DNA of 64,000 nucleotides from contig CAYLMK010000001.1 of the NCBI GenBank assembly GCA_964384945.1, positions 248,001 through 312,000 on the forward strand, in the 5' to 3' direction. Shown here piece by piece: positions 9,192-18,609 of the stretch. Positions within the stretch are counted from its first letter, which is position 1; each line of letters begins with the position of its first letter. The translations under genes and the position numbers were made by a program. The notes under the pieces were generated by a model that was given only the letters and a program-made list of their open reading frames with translations, made no database searches and had not been told where the DNA came from. The stretch comes from S015-6 sp964384945 (lineage in GTDB: Bacteria; Desulfobacterota; DSWW01).

Positions 9192-10560
9192 GTCCCTTCA
9201 GTTCCTCCAGCAGCATCTCGCCGACCCGATAGACATCCCCCGCACCGAGCGTCAGCACCATCTCGCCCTGCCGGCATGCGTCCGAGAGGTGGGAGACGAT
9301 CTCGGAGAACTCTTTCAGGTAGTGAACCTCTTTGTGCCCCTGCCTTCGGATCCCCTCCGCAAGCTTCCTGGCGTGCACGCCCGCGAGTTCCCTCTCGCCC
9401 GCAGCGTAGATATCCGTGACGATCACCGAATCGGCATCGTGAAATGCGCTCAGGAACTCCTCGAAGCAGAGTTGGGTGCGGGAATATCGATGGGGCTGGA
9501 ACACGACGAGGATGCGGCTGTCCCAGCCCTTTCGCACCGCATCAAGGGTCGCGCGCACTTCGGCGGGGTGGTGGGCATAGTCGTCGACGACGACGACGCC
9601 CCCTTCCTTTCCCTTGATTTGCAGCCGCCGCTGAATGCCCTGGAAGTTCTCCAGCCCCCGCTTCACCACGGCAAACTCCAGGTCCAGCTCGTGTCCTACC
9701 GCCACGGCCGCCAGGGCATTCGACACATTGTGCTGCCCCGGCATCCGGAGGTGGATCTCTCCGAGTTCCTGCTCCTGCCGGAACACACGGAACCGGGTCT
9801 CCCATCCCTGTTGCCGGATCTCCTGCGCTCGGAAGTCGGCCTGTCGGGACAATCCGTACGTGGCATAGCGCTTGCGCACCTGAGGCAGCAGGGAGCAAAC
9901 CTCCGGGTGGTCCATGCAGAGAACCACCAGACCGTAGAAAGGAACCTTGTTCACGAACCGGAGGAAGGCCTCCTTCAGGTTCTGCATGTCCTTGTAGTGG
10001 TCGAGATGTTCGGGGTCGATGTTGGTGACCACCGCCACGGTCGGGCTCAGCATGAGAAAAGACCCGTCGCTTTCATCCGCCTCCGCCACGAGGAAATCCC
10101 CTCCGCCGAGCCGGGCGTTGCTGCCCAGGCTGTTGAGCCTGCCCCCGATCACCAGGGTAGGGTCCATTCCCCCCTCGGCCAGGACCGAGGCGATGAGCGA
10201 CGTGGTCGTCGTCTTTCCGTGCGAGCCGGCAACGGCAATGCCGTATTTCATCCGCATCAGCTCGGCCAGCATCTCTGCGCGCGGAATCACCGGGATGTTT
10301 TCCGCGCGCGCGCGCACGACCTCCGGGTTGTCGGACGGCACCGCAGAGGAGACCACCACCACGTCGGCCCCCAGAACATGCTCGGCGCGGTGGCCCCGGT
10401 GGACGGTGCCTCCGAGCCGCGCGAGCCTTTCCGTCGTGGAGGTCGCCCGCAGGTCCGAGCCGCTCACCTCGTAATTCAGATTGAGCAGAAGCTCGGCGAT
10501 CCCGCTCATTCCGATGCCGCCGATGCCCACGAAATGGATCCTCTGATTCTTCTTGTACAT
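9184..10560 (-). CDS. murC: MurC, UDP-N-acetylmuramate-L-alanine ligase
   Basis: Cytoplasmic Mur ligase that adds L-Ala to UDP-MurNAc, 458 residues. HFVGIGGIGMSGIAELLL opens the UDP-binding domain. The ATP loop VAGSHGKTTTTSLIA is near residue 110, AEADESDGSF follows, and VVVDDYAHHPAEVRATL is the C-terminal domain hallmark that separates MurC from the other Mur ligases. It starts 13 bases after ftsW, where murG would normally lie. Confidence 0.98.
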   Translation of the reverse strand: MYKKNQRIHFVGIGGIGMSGIAELLLNLNYEVSGSDLRATSTTERLARLGGTVHRGHRAEHVLGADVVVVSSAVPSDNPEVVRARAENIPVIPRAEMLAELMRMKYGIAVAGSHGKTTTTSLIASVLAEGGMDPTLVIGGRLNSLGSNARLGGGDFLVAEADESDGSFLMLSPTVAVVTNIDPEHLDHYKDMQNLKEAFLRFVNKVPFYGLVVLCMDHPEVCSLLPQVRKRYATYGLSRQADFRAQEIRQQGWETRFRVFRQEQELGEIHLRMPGQHNVSNALAAVAVGHELDLEFAVVKRGLENFQGIQRRLQIKGKEGGVVVVDDYAHHPAEVRATLDAVRKGWDSRILVVFQPHRYSRTQLCFEEFLSAFHDADSVIVTDIYAAGERELAGVHARKLAEGIRRQGHKEVHYLKEFSEIVSHLSDACRQGEMVLTLGAGDVYRVGEMLLEELKGRG

Positions 10561-10573
10561 GCCGATGGCGCCT

Positions 10574-11698
10574 TCAGGTGCGCGGTGTCGATCGCAATAC
10601 GCCCTGCCGGGCGATACTGATCAGGAAACCCGATGCAATCATCGAGGCGACCAGGGAAGAGCCGCCGTAACTCAGAAAAGGCAACGCCATCCCCTTCGTC
10701 GGCAGCAGCCCCATGACGATGGCCATGTTCATCGCCATCTGGATCCCCAGGAGAAAGGTCAGCCCGCACGCCAAGAACACACCGAACCCGTCCGGAGCGC
10801 GCAAGGCGATTCGAACCCCGGTTACCACGAAGAGAAGGACAAGCAGCAGGAAGAAGGAGCAGCCCAACATCCCCAGTTCCTCCCCCATGACCGAGAAGAT
10901 GAAGTCGGTGTGGGCATCGGGCAGGTAGAAGAGCTTCTGCGTACCGTTTCCGAGGCCCACGCCGAAGAGCCCTCCGTTCCCGAAGGAGATCAGGGACTGA
11001 ATCAACTGGTAGCCGGCCCCGTACGGGTCTGCCCATGGGTCCGAAAAGGAGACCAGACGCTTCCACCGGTGGTCGTCCAGGCAGAGAAGCCCTCCGGCCG
11101 GTACCGCGGCCAGCAGCGTCAGGGCGAGGTGTTTTCCTCGGGCGCCGGCGAGATAGAGGAGCAGAAGGACGGCCACCACGAGGATGACCGGGGTCCCGAG
11201 GTCCTTCTGCGCGAGCACAAGAACGACAAAGGGGGCCGCGACCAGCCAGATGACCAGGTAGGCGCCCAAGGACTCGCGGATCGCCCTGCGAACCGCCGCC
11301 TTCGAGAGCAGGCTTGCCAGCGCAAGCACCAGCGTGACCTTCACGAGCTCGGAAGGCTGGAAATTCACCGGCCCGAAATCGATCCAACGCCGGGCCCCGC
11401 GCACTTCCTTTCCCAACTGCGGAACGAAGACGAGCACGAGCAGCACGCCGCTCAGGGCGAGGATCTGCAGCGCATGCGGCTGGAACCGGCGGTAGTCGCT
11501 CAACCCGACGAAAACCATCAGGGCGAACCCTGCGCAGGCGAACAGGAACTGTCTGTAGAAGAAATGGTACTGGCTCCCGAATTGCTGCATCGAGAAGACG
11601 GAACTGGTCGAATAGATCAGCAGCAGGCCGAGACAGACAAAGAAGACGCTCAGCATCCCCATCGTCACTTCGTCTCTGTGGCTGCGGTATTTCTGCAA
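10574..11698 (-). CDS. ftsW: FtsW, SEDS-family septal peptidoglycan glycosyltransferase
   Basis: Polytopic membrane protein of 374 residues that polymerises lipid II at the septum together with FtsI. Landmarks are LLIYSTSSVFSMQQFGS, NFQPSELVKVTLVLALA, QKDLGTPVILVVAV, ISFGNGGLFGVGLGNGTQK and the C-terminal GMALPFLSYGGSSL. The TTG start at 11698 is supported by a clean AAGGAG six bases upstream, directly after the murD stop. The next gene is murC; no murG lies between. Confidence 0.96.
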   Translation of the reverse strand: MQKYRSHRDEVTMGMLSVFFVCLGLLLIYSTSSVFSMQQFGSQYHFFYRQFLFACAGFALMVFVGLSDYRRFQPHALQILALSGVLLVLVFVPQLGKEVRGARRWIDFGPVNFQPSELVKVTLVLALASLLSKAAVRRAIRESLGAYLVIWLVAAPFVVLVLAQKDLGTPVILVVAVLLLLYLAGARGKHLALTLLAAVPAGGLLCLDDHRWKRLVSFSDPWADPYGAGYQLIQSLISFGNGGLFGVGLGNGTQKLFYLPDAHTDFIFSVMGEELGMLGCSFFLLLVLLFVVTGVRIALRAPDGFGVFLACGLTFLLGIQMAMNMAIVMGLLPTKGMALPFLSYGGSSLVASMIASGFLISIARQGVLRSTPRT

Positions 11699-11701
11699 GG
11701 C

Positions 11702-13096
11702 CTACTCCTTCGGACCGCCCGCCCGGACCAGGCTCCTCACCAGGGCCTTGAAGCGCCGGCCCCGGTCCTCATAATCCCGGAACATGTCGAAACTCGAGCA
11801 GGCCGGAGAAAGCAGCACGACCTCCCCGGAGCGCGCGGCCCCCCACGCCCGGGCCACCGCCTCTTCGAGGTCTTCGGCCCTTTCGATCGCGGTGGATCCG
11901 CCGAGTTCCCGCTCCATCCTTCCCGCCGCCGCCCCGTACAGGAAAAGCCGCCGAACGCGCCGTTCGAGGGACTCCCGCAATGGAGCGAAGGAACCTCCTT
12001 TGTCCTTGCCCCCCGCCAGGAGCAGAACCGGCTCGTCGAAGCATTCCAGGGCCCGCACAACCGAATCCACGGTCGTTGCCTTGGAGTCGTTGTAGAACCG
12101 GACGCCTCCCGCCTCCGCCACGAACTCGACACGGTGCTCCAGCCCGCCGAAGGCGTCCATCGCCTTCTGCACCCCACGGGGATCCGCCCCGCACAGCCGG
12201 GACGCAGCGAGGGCGCACATCATGTTCTCCAGGTTGTGCCTGCCCGGCACGCGTACCCGGCCGGTTTCGTAGCGCTCCTGCGCACCGCTTACCGGATCTC
12301 TGTAGACGATGACCCCCTCCCGCAGGCTTACATCGGGGCCCTTCTCCACGCCATGCCCGAATCGAAGGGGGCGGGCCCGGATGCCGTCCCGGAACCTCTC
12401 CAGCCAGGGGTCCGCAAGGGGCAGGACGGCAAAATCCTGGGCGGTCTGGTTGCGGAAGATCCGAGCCTTGGCCTCGGCATAGGCCCCAAGGTCCGGGTAC
12501 CGATCCAGGTGGTCCGCGCTGAGATTCGTCCAGACGGCCACCCGGGGGCGGAAGCGTTCGATCATCTCCAACTGAAAGCTCGAAAGCTCAGCCACGACCA
12601 CCTCCGGCCTCTTTCCGGCGAATCCGTCGGCGGCAGGTTCCAAGAGGAATTCGGTCAACGGCCTCCCGATGTTGCCCCCGACCCAATGCGGAACCCCTCC
12701 CTGCTCGAGCATGGCATCGATCAGGTGCACCGTCGTGGTCTTCCCGTTCGTCCCGGTGACCGCGACGATGGGGCACGAGATGTGCCGGAACGCAAGCTCG
12801 ACCTCCCCGATGACCTCCACGCCGGCCGCCCGCGCCCGCTCCAGGGGCGGGATGGTCGAGGGAACGCCCGGGCTGACAACGATCAGGTCCGCCCCCAGAA
12901 AATCCTCCGCATGGTGCGCTCCAAGCCGCAGACGGCATCCTGTCTGTTCGAGGACGCGGAGCGCGTCCTCCAGGTCCCCGGGCGTCTTCAGGTCGGTGCA
13001 GGTCAATCGGGCCTTCCGCAGCGCGAGGAACCGGGCGGCTGCAACCCCGGTGCGGGCCAGGCCCACGATCAGCACGTTGCGTCCCTCCAACTCCAA
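11702..13096 (-). CDS. murD: MurD, UDP-MurNAc-L-Ala:D-glutamate ligase
   Basis: 464 residues. NVLIVGLARTGVAAARFLA is the N-terminal dinucleotide-like fold, VVSPGVPSTIPPL is typical of MurD, and the ATP loop VAVTGTNGKTTTVHLIDAML lies near residue 110. FYNDSKATTVDSVVRAL and LLLAGGKDKGGSF are MurD hallmarks in the central and C-terminal domains. The start is TTG at 13096, with GGGAGG upstream. The gene is followed by ftsW as usual, but the 181 bases before it, where mraY is normally found, hold no gene. Confidence 0.97.
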   Translation of the reverse strand: MELEGRNVLIVGLARTGVAAARFLALRKARLTCTDLKTPGDLEDALRVLEQTGCRLRLGAHHAEDFLGADLIVVSPGVPSTIPPLERARAAGVEVIGEVELAFRHISCPIVAVTGTNGKTTTVHLIDAMLEQGGVPHWVGGNIGRPLTEFLLEPAADGFAGKRPEVVVAELSSFQLEMIERFRPRVAVWTNLSADHLDRYPDLGAYAEAKARIFRNQTAQDFAVLPLADPWLERFRDGIRARPLRFGHGVEKGPDVSLREGVIVYRDPVSGAQERYETGRVRVPGRHNLENMMCALAASRLCGADPRGVQKAMDAFGGLEHRVEFVAEAGGVRFYNDSKATTVDSVVRALECFDEPVLLLAGGKDKGGSFAPLRESLERRVRRLFLYGAAAGRMERELGGSTAIERAEDLEEAVARAWGAARSGEVVLLSPACSSFDMFRDYEDRGRRFKALVRSLVRAGGPKE

Positions 13097-13277
13097 TCAT
13101 GCCTCCCTCGAGCCCCGGAAGATCCCCTTGCGGGTCAAAGGCGAAGGGGATCGATCGAGTATGTATGAAGCCATCGATACGCCTGCGGTGACCCGTTTTG
13201 CTGTGAAAGATGCGCTCTTCAAGCCTTCAACCGCCCCTTTGCCCTTTGACCTTGGCCCTTTCGCCTCCGGCGGGCAT
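13097..13277. repeat. Gene-free gap at the usual mraY position, with CCCTTTGCCCTTT polypyrimidine repeat
   Basis: No gene fits between the murF stop and the murD start. At about 13233-13272 there is a pyrimidine-rich string with CCCTTTGCCCTTT followed by CCCTTTCGCCTCCG. A closely similar string occurs at 21724-21760 upstream of cysC, and shorter relatives lie near 1472-1491. No MraY membrane-protein remnant is recognisable. Confidence 0.6.
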
Positions 13278-14672
13278 CTACGCTTCCTGAGGCAAGGGTT
13301 TGCTCCGGCGGTGCAGTTCCTCGACAACCCTCTCCAGGGCCATCCCGCGGGATCCCTTGATCAGCACCCACTCCCCCCCCTTCATCCCTGCCAGGATCTC
13401 CCCGGCGACGCTCGCCTCGTCCTTGAACAGCAGGATGCGGCCCGCCGGCATCCCCTGCTCCTGGGCGCCCTCCCTGACCCGCTCGGCATAGCTGCCCGTG
13501 ACGCAAAGCAGGGACGGCCGGGTCCTTCCCGCCTTTCGGCCGAGCTCGCGGTGCGCCTCCTCGCTCGCGGCTCCGAGTTCGAGCATGTCGCCCAGGACCA
13601 GGATACGGTCCGCGTCCCCGCTGACCTTGCAGAGCGTCTCCAGCGCGTATTCCATCGATGCGGGGTTTGCATTGTAGCTGTCGTCCACAAGGGTAAAGCC
13701 CTCGTAGGTGCGTATGGAAAAACGCCCCTTCATCGTCTGAAACCGCGCCAGCCCCTCTCCCACAGCCTCCAGGCCGGCCCCGAGGGCCGAGGAAAGAGCG
13801 GCGGCGGCCAGGGCATTGACGAGGTTGTGTCGTCCCGGCAGGTGGATCTCGGTAGAGACTTCCTCCCCCCGGACCGAGATCCGCACCTTCTGCGAGGGCC
13901 CGCTCCCTTCGGCCGCGACCAGTCGTACCCCGGCCGATGGGTCGAAACCGAAGCTCCTCTTGGCGCCCTTCCATCGCTCGGCCAGGGCGCAGACGAGCGG
14001 GTCATCCCGGTTGAAGACGAGGACCGACTCGCTCGGCATTGCCTCCAGCATTTCCCCCTTGGCCTCGGCGACAGCCTCCACCGAAGAGAACCGCTCCAGG
14101 TGGGCGGGTCCCACGTTCAGCAGGGCGCCGACCTGGGGTTGCGCGATCCGGGTGAGGGCGCGAATTTCGCCCGGTTCGTTCATTCCCATCTCGAGGACCA
14201 CCCTCTCGTGCTCGGCCGCAAGCTTGAGAAGCGTCAACGGAAGACCGATTCGGTTGTTGAAATTCCCCGGGGTCCAGAGGCAGCAGAAGCAGAGCCGCAG
14301 GATGGCCGTCGTCATCTCCTTGGTAGTGGTCTTCCCGTTGCTCCCGGTCAGCACGCCCACGGGAACGGGGAACTTCCGCCTCCATCCGGCGGCAAGATCC
14401 CCCAAGGCCCGCAGACAGTCCGGAACGATCACAACGGCGGCCCCGGGGCCGACCCGGCCGGCCTCGGGTGGAACCCTCTCCACCAGGGCCCCTCGCGCCC
14501 CCCTCTCCAATGCGCTCCGGACGAACGTGTGCCCGTCGAACCTCTCGCCGCGCAGCGCGACGAAGAGGTCCCCCTCCTCCACAGTGCGGGAGTCGGTCCA
14601 GACACGCGGAAACACGCACGCCTGGATGCCCGAGACCTCTTGGCCCCCGGTGAAGGTCAGGACTTCGTGCAA
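13278..14672 (-). CDS. murF: MurF, UDP-MurNAc-tripeptide D-Ala-D-Ala ligase
   Basis: Adds D-Ala-D-Ala to the UDP-muramyl tripeptide, completing the cytoplasmic precursor; about 464 residues. TDSRTVEEGDLFVALRGERFDGH is the N-terminal domain, VGVLTGSNGKTTTKEM the ATP loop, and LEMGMNEPGEIRAL plus LVDDSYNANPASM identify MurF. The start is uncertain: I chose TTG at 14672 (GAGAGGGA upstream, 19 bases after murE) over the TTG at 14720 that overlaps murE. Downstream in the cluster one would expect mraY, which is missing. Confidence 0.95.
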   Translation of the reverse strand: MHEVLTFTGGQEVSGIQACVFPRVWTDSRTVEEGDLFVALRGERFDGHTFVRSALERGARGALVERVPPEAGRVGPGAAVVIVPDCLRALGDLAAGWRRKFPVPVGVLTGSNGKTTTKEMTTAILRLCFCCLWTPGNFNNRIGLPLTLLKLAAEHERVVLEMGMNEPGEIRALTRIAQPQVGALLNVGPAHLERFSSVEAVAEAKGEMLEAMPSESVLVFNRDDPLVCALAERWKGAKRSFGFDPSAGVRLVAAEGSGPSQKVRISVRGEEVSTEIHLPGRHNLVNALAAAALSSALGAGLEAVGEGLARFQTMKGRFSIRTYEGFTLVDDSYNANPASMEYALETLCKVSGDADRILVLGDMLELGAASEEAHRELGRKAGRTRPSLLCVTGSYAERVREGAQEQGMPAGRILLFKDEASVAGEILAGMKGGEWVLIKGSRGMALERVVEELHRRSKPLPQEA

Positions 14673-14691
14673 GGAGATTCCCTCTCGAGGA

Positions 14692-16239
14692 TCAGCCAAT
14701 CGCCGACTCCCTGTTTCCAACCCCTCGCAGAGCGCGAACCACCTCCTCGCCGTCCCGGAAGGGGATTCTCTGCCGACCTACGATCTGCACTTCCTCATGG
14801 CCCTTTCCGGCGATCACCACGGTATCGCCTTCTTCCGCAATTCGAACCGCCAATCCGATCGCCTCGCGGCGGTCGACCACACGGCTTGCGGCCTTGACCC
14901 CGGCCCGCTTTCCGGCGATTTCGGCCGGCTCCAGCAATCGAATGCCCTCCTCCCGCATCCCCATCAGGATTTCCTCGATGATGGCTTCCGGCGACTCCGA
15001 CCGAGGGTTGTCCGAGGTCACCAGGACGAGATCGCTCCAACGAGCGGCCGCCTTGCCCATCAGGGGGCGCTTCCCCCGATCCCGGTCCCCCCCGCAGCCG
15101 AAGACCGTGATGAGCCGTCCCGGCGTGAATCCGCGCACGCCGGCCAGCATCCGGTCGAGGGCCTCGGGCGTGTGCGCATAATCCACGAGAACGAGAAAGC
15201 CCCTGTCGGTGGCGATTCGATCCAGTCTGCCCGGTATGCGCCCGGTCCTTTCGACACCCCGAGCGATCGCTTCCTCCTCAATCCCCAGGCCGTCCGCGAC
15301 CGCGACGGCCAGCAGGATGTTCATGGCGTTCACTTCGGCAAGCAGGGGGCTGCGCAGCCGCAAGACCTTGCGGCCGCGACGGATCCGCAGAGAAATGCCT
15401 TCCCGGTCACAGACCGTCGATTCAAGGCGGTAGTCGGCCTCTTGCCGGCGACCCACGGTGACCGCCGGCACCCGAACCATGTTCAGGAGCCTTTGCCCGT
15501 GCGGGTCGTCCTGATTCACCACCGCCTTTCGATCGGCGACCCCGGAGCGGGCCAGGTGGTCCGTAAAGAGACGTGCCTTGGATGCGAAATACGCCTCCAT
15601 GTTCCCATGATGATCCAGGTGATCCCTGCCGAGCATGGTGAAGGCGGCGCGCGAAAAGTGGCACGCCTCCACCCGATGGGCATCCAGACCGTGCGAGGAA
15701 ACCTCCAGGAGCGCATGGGTGACCCCGGAGTTCACCATGTCCCGCAGGATCCGCTGCAGGTCCAGCGATTCGGGGGTCGTGTTCGCGGGGTGATGAACCC
15801 GGTGGCCGTACCGGTAGGAAACGGTCCCGATCACGCCGGGCTCGCGCCCGGCCTCCCGGAGGATCGATTCCATGAGGTACGTGAAGCTCGTTTTCCCATT
15901 GGTCCCCGTTACCCCGATCAGCACGAGTTCCCTGGAGGGCTCCCCAAAGAACCGCGCGGCGATCTGCGCCATCGATTTGCGGATGTCCGACGCCTCGACC
16001 GCGGGAACCGCGAGGGAGGCAGGACCCCCCGTCGCCCCCGAGAGGGCGACGGCGTGCGCGCCCCTCTTTACGGCCTCCCCGATGAATTCCCGCCCGTCGG
16101 CGAGCTCGCCGGGCAGGGCGAAGAAGAGATCTCCCGGGGCCGTCTTGCGCGAGTCGCAGGTAAGACCGGAGATCTCCGTGGCCGGGTTTCCCCTGACCCG
16201 GATTCCCGAGATTCCCTTCAGCAGGCTCTCCAGATTCAC
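14692..16239 (-). CDS. murE: MurE, UDP-MurNAc-dipeptide:meso-diaminopimelate ligase
   Basis: Adds the third stem-peptide residue; 515 residues. CDSRKTAPGDLFFALPG, VIGVTGTNGKTSFTYLM and VDYAHTPEALDRML are family motifs. The signature TSDNPRSESPEAI contains DNPR, which marks meso-diaminopimelate rather than lysine specificity, consistent with a Gram-negative wall. The GTG start at 16239 overlaps the ftsI stop as GTGA and is preceded by a GGAG-type site; the long upstream open frame lies inside ftsI and is not coding. Confidence 0.97.
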   Translation of the reverse strand: MNLESLLKGISGIRVRGNPATEISGLTCDSRKTAPGDLFFALPGELADGREFIGEAVKRGAHAVALSGATGGPASLAVPAVEASDIRKSMAQIAARFFGEPSRELVLIGVTGTNGKTSFTYLMESILREAGREPGVIGTVSYRYGHRVHHPANTTPESLDLQRILRDMVNSGVTHALLEVSSHGLDAHRVEACHFSRAAFTMLGRDHLDHHGNMEAYFASKARLFTDHLARSGVADRKAVVNQDDPHGQRLLNMVRVPAVTVGRRQEADYRLESTVCDREGISLRIRRGRKVLRLRSPLLAEVNAMNILLAVAVADGLGIEEEAIARGVERTGRIPGRLDRIATDRGFLVLVDYAHTPEALDRMLAGVRGFTPGRLITVFGCGGDRDRGKRPLMGKAAARWSDLVLVTSDNPRSESPEAIIEEILMGMREEGIRLLEPAEIAGKRAGVKAASRVVDRREAIGLAVRIAEEGDTVVIAGKGHEEVQIVGRQRIPFRDGEEVVRALRGVGNRESAIG

Positions 16240-18248
16240 TTCTTCTCCGCCCCTTCCGTTCCGGAGACGATCCGGCCCATGGGGAGGCCGGAAAGCCTGA
16301 TTGCCTGGCCCTCGCTCATCAACGTTCCCGGGGGCGGATCCTGCTCCAGGACCCTTCCGGACCCTTCTACCCGTATCGTCACCGGAAGGCCCTCCAGGGC
16401 ACGCAGTGCACTTCGAAACGCAAGGGACCGCAGATCGGGCATCCTCCATGCACCCGGGGAATCCGTCCACGCGACCTCTGTCGTCTCAAAGGGCCTTTCC
16501 CCTGCCTCGCCCGTTGCGGAGGAGAACGGGGCGGCAGAGCCGTTTCGAGCGACCGCGGGCATCTCGGCCGGCACCTGCAGGTAGTGGAGGCTCGAGGCGG
16601 CGATCTTCTGAAAAACAGGCGCGGCAAGTCTGCCTCCCGTGGCCTGCCATTCGACATCGTTCAGCACCACGGCGATGACCAGTTGCGGTTCATCCACCGG
16701 CACGAGGCCGACAAAAGACACGATGGAGCGCTCGGTGGAATACCTTTGGGTCTTCGGGTCGACCTTCTGGGCGGTCCCGGTCTTCCCCCCGACTCGAAAT
16801 CCGTAAACCTTGGCGCCTTTCCCCGTACCGGTCTCGACGACGGCCTCCAGGACCGCCAGGACGCGCTCGGCCGTCGCGTCCGAGACCACCCGGCGCAGGA
16901 TTTCCGGGTGACGGACGTGCACAACCCTGCCCGCCTCGTCCCGGACCTCCCGCACCACAAAGGGCTCCAGCAGAAATCCGCCGTTTGCCAGCGCGGCGTA
17001 GGCCGTGGCCAGTTGAAGCGTCGTGACCGAAAAGCCCTGACCGAAGGCATGGGTTCCCAGCGCGACCCTTGCCCATTGCCTCCAGGGCCTCAGCCGGCCC
17101 GCCACCTCGCCCGGCAGATCGATCCCTGTCTTCTGCCCGAATCCAAAGGCATTCAGGTACTCCCACCACCGCTGCGCCTCGAGCCGTTCGGCCAGCTTGG
17201 TCGCGCCGATGTTGCTGGAGTGGGTAAGGATCTCGAGGACGGAAAGTTCCCCGTAGGGCTTCATGTCGCGGATCCGGTGCCCCCCGAGGCGGTAGGAACC
17301 CCGCTCGCAATCGAATATCGTCTGCTCCGACACCAGGCCTTCTTCCAGCACCGCTGCGAGCAGAAAAGGCTTGACCGTCGAGCCGGGCTCGAAGCTGTCG
17401 GTGATGCAGCGATTCCGACGCAGGCCGGGCGCGTAGGAGGGGTACCGATTGGGGTTGAAGGAGGGCGCGCACGCCATGGCCAGAACCTCTCCGGAGCGGG
17501 GATCCAGAGCAACCGCCGTCCCGGAGGCCGCCTTCGTGTCCTCGACCGCCTGCTCGAGGGCGCGCTGGGCAGCGAACTGGATTCGCAGGTCGAGGGTCAG
17601 GAGGATCTCTCCGCTCCGATCGGGGCGGGGGGCCTCCGCCATTTCCTTCCACAGCAGTCTTCCCTTCGCATCCCTCTGCAGGAGCAGGCTCACCTGCGCG
17701 CCCCGCAGGTGCTCCTCGTAGCTCAACTCCAGGCCCTCCAATCCCTGGGAATCCACGCCCACGAAGCCGATCACATGCGCGGCCAGATCCCGGTTGGGAT
17801 AGTAACGCTTGCCCTCTTTCTCCACTCCGATCCCGTTCAACCCCAGGGCCTGCACCTGCCTCGCCTTGCTCAAGGGGAGCTGCCGGGCCAACCAGACAAA
17901 CGGGAGGGACTGGCTTAATTTGCTTTGGAGGCTTGCCGGATCCGCACCCAGGTGGGGGGCAAGCAAACGCGCCGCCTGCGCCGGGTCCTCCACGGAGGCC
18001 GGATGGCAGAAGACGCTTCCGCCCTCCACGCTCAGCGCCATCGGCGCCCCTCGCCGATCCAGGATCTTCCCACGCAAAGGGATCAGCTTGATCGGCTGGA
18101 GTTGCTGCCGGTCGGCCCAGGCCAGGTACCGGTCCCGCCGTGCGACCTGGTGCTCATAGAGACCGGCCATCAGGGTCAGAACGACGAGCACGAAGAAGCT
18201 GAGCAGGCTATAGATCTTCCTCCGCGGAAGCTCTTCCGGGCTCTTCAT
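16236..18248 (-). CDS. ftsI: FtsI (PBP3), septal transpeptidase with C-terminal PASTA domain
   Basis: 670 residues. One N-terminal membrane helix (residues about 12-30) is followed by the pedestal domain and the transpeptidase domain. EPGSTVKPF holds the nucleophile Ser, HSSNIGATK is the SxN motif, and VGGKTGTAQK the KTG motif. The last 60 or so residues (MPDLRSLAFRSALRAL to QAIRLSG) form a PASTA domain, familiar from Gram-positive PBPs and also known in deltaproteobacterial FtsI. The start overlaps ftsL by ATGA, and the stop overlaps murE by GTGA, so translation is coupled on both sides. Confidence 0.96.
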   Translation of the reverse strand: MKSPEELPRRKIYSLLSFFVLVVLTLMAGLYEHQVARRDRYLAWADRQQLQPIKLIPLRGKILDRRGAPMALSVEGGSVFCHPASVEDPAQAARLLAPHLGADPASLQSKLSQSLPFVWLARQLPLSKARQVQALGLNGIGVEKEGKRYYPNRDLAAHVIGFVGVDSQGLEGLELSYEEHLRGAQVSLLLQRDAKGRLLWKEMAEAPRPDRSGEILLTLDLRIQFAAQRALEQAVEDTKAASGTAVALDPRSGEVLAMACAPSFNPNRYPSYAPGLRRNRCITDSFEPGSTVKPFLLAAVLEEGLVSEQTIFDCERGSYRLGGHRIRDMKPYGELSVLEILTHSSNIGATKLAERLEAQRWWEYLNAFGFGQKTGIDLPGEVAGRLRPWRQWARVALGTHAFGQGFSVTTLQLATAYAALANGGFLLEPFVVREVRDEAGRVVHVRHPEILRRVVSDATAERVLAVLEAVVETGTGKGAKVYGFRVGGKTGTAQKVDPKTQRYSTERSIVSFVGLVPVDEPQLVIAVVLNDVEWQATGGRLAAPVFQKIAASSLHYLQVPAEMPAVARNGSAAPFSSATGEAGERPFETTEVAWTDSPGAWRMPDLRSLAFRSALRALEGLPVTIRVEGSGRVLEQDPPPGTLMSEGQAIRLSGLPMGRIVSGTEGAEKK

Positions 18249-18589
18249 TTCAAAATCACCCGCTCTTCCACCGACGGCATCCTCATCCCGAGTTCCTCCT
18301 CCGCGAACCGGACGATCCTCTCGGGGCGCCGCAGCATCTGACGTTCGATCTCAAGGGCGTGCCGGGCCAGAACCCGCTGCTGCTGCACCCGGTATGCCTG
18401 GGAGTATCGGTATCGGACCGTGATGCTCTGCACATGGATCCAGCTGGCGAGCAGGGCCGTCCCCACCACGAGCAGGACGCCGGCCAGGAAGTGTGCGATC
18501 CAGCGGCCTGACTGCCCCTTCGCATGGGGCGGCCGAATCACTTGCGCCCCCAGGATCTGCAGCCATCGTCCGCTTCTCGGGCCCACCAT
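18245..18589 (-). CDS. ftsL: FtsL-like bitopic division protein
   Basis: 114 residues: short cytoplasmic arm, one membrane span (about residues 32-52, FLAGVLLVVGTALLASWI), then a periplasmic coiled-coil-like segment rich in Arg, Gln and Glu (YRVQQQRVLARHALEIERQM) ending in RIVRFAEEELGM. This size and topology, and the position between rsmH and ftsI, identify FtsL; the primary sequence of the family is poorly conserved. The stop overlaps the ftsI start by 4 bases. Confidence 0.87.
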   Translation of the reverse strand: MVGPRSGRWLQILGAQVIRPPHAKGQSGRWIAHFLAGVLLVVGTALLASWIHVQSITVRYRYSQAYRVQQQRVLARHALEIERQMLRRPERIVRFAEEELGMRMPSVEERVILK

Positions 18590-18609
18590 TTGCCGTCAGG
18601 CTCCCCGGT

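Noticed and set aside
10506..11387. A minus-strand open frame of 293 codons lying where murG would be expected.
   Set aside because: It overlaps ftsW in another frame, is rich in Arg, Gly and Pro as GC-rich shadow frames are, and has no glycosyltransferase motif.
10553..13168. An 871-codon plus-strand open frame opposite ftsW and murD.
   Set aside because: The minus-strand genes have complete family motifs; the plus frame is a low-complexity shadow.
13816..16584. A 922-codon plus-strand open frame opposite murF, murE and the end of ftsI.
   Set aside because: No domain is recognisable, and it is antisense to confirmed Mur ligase genes.
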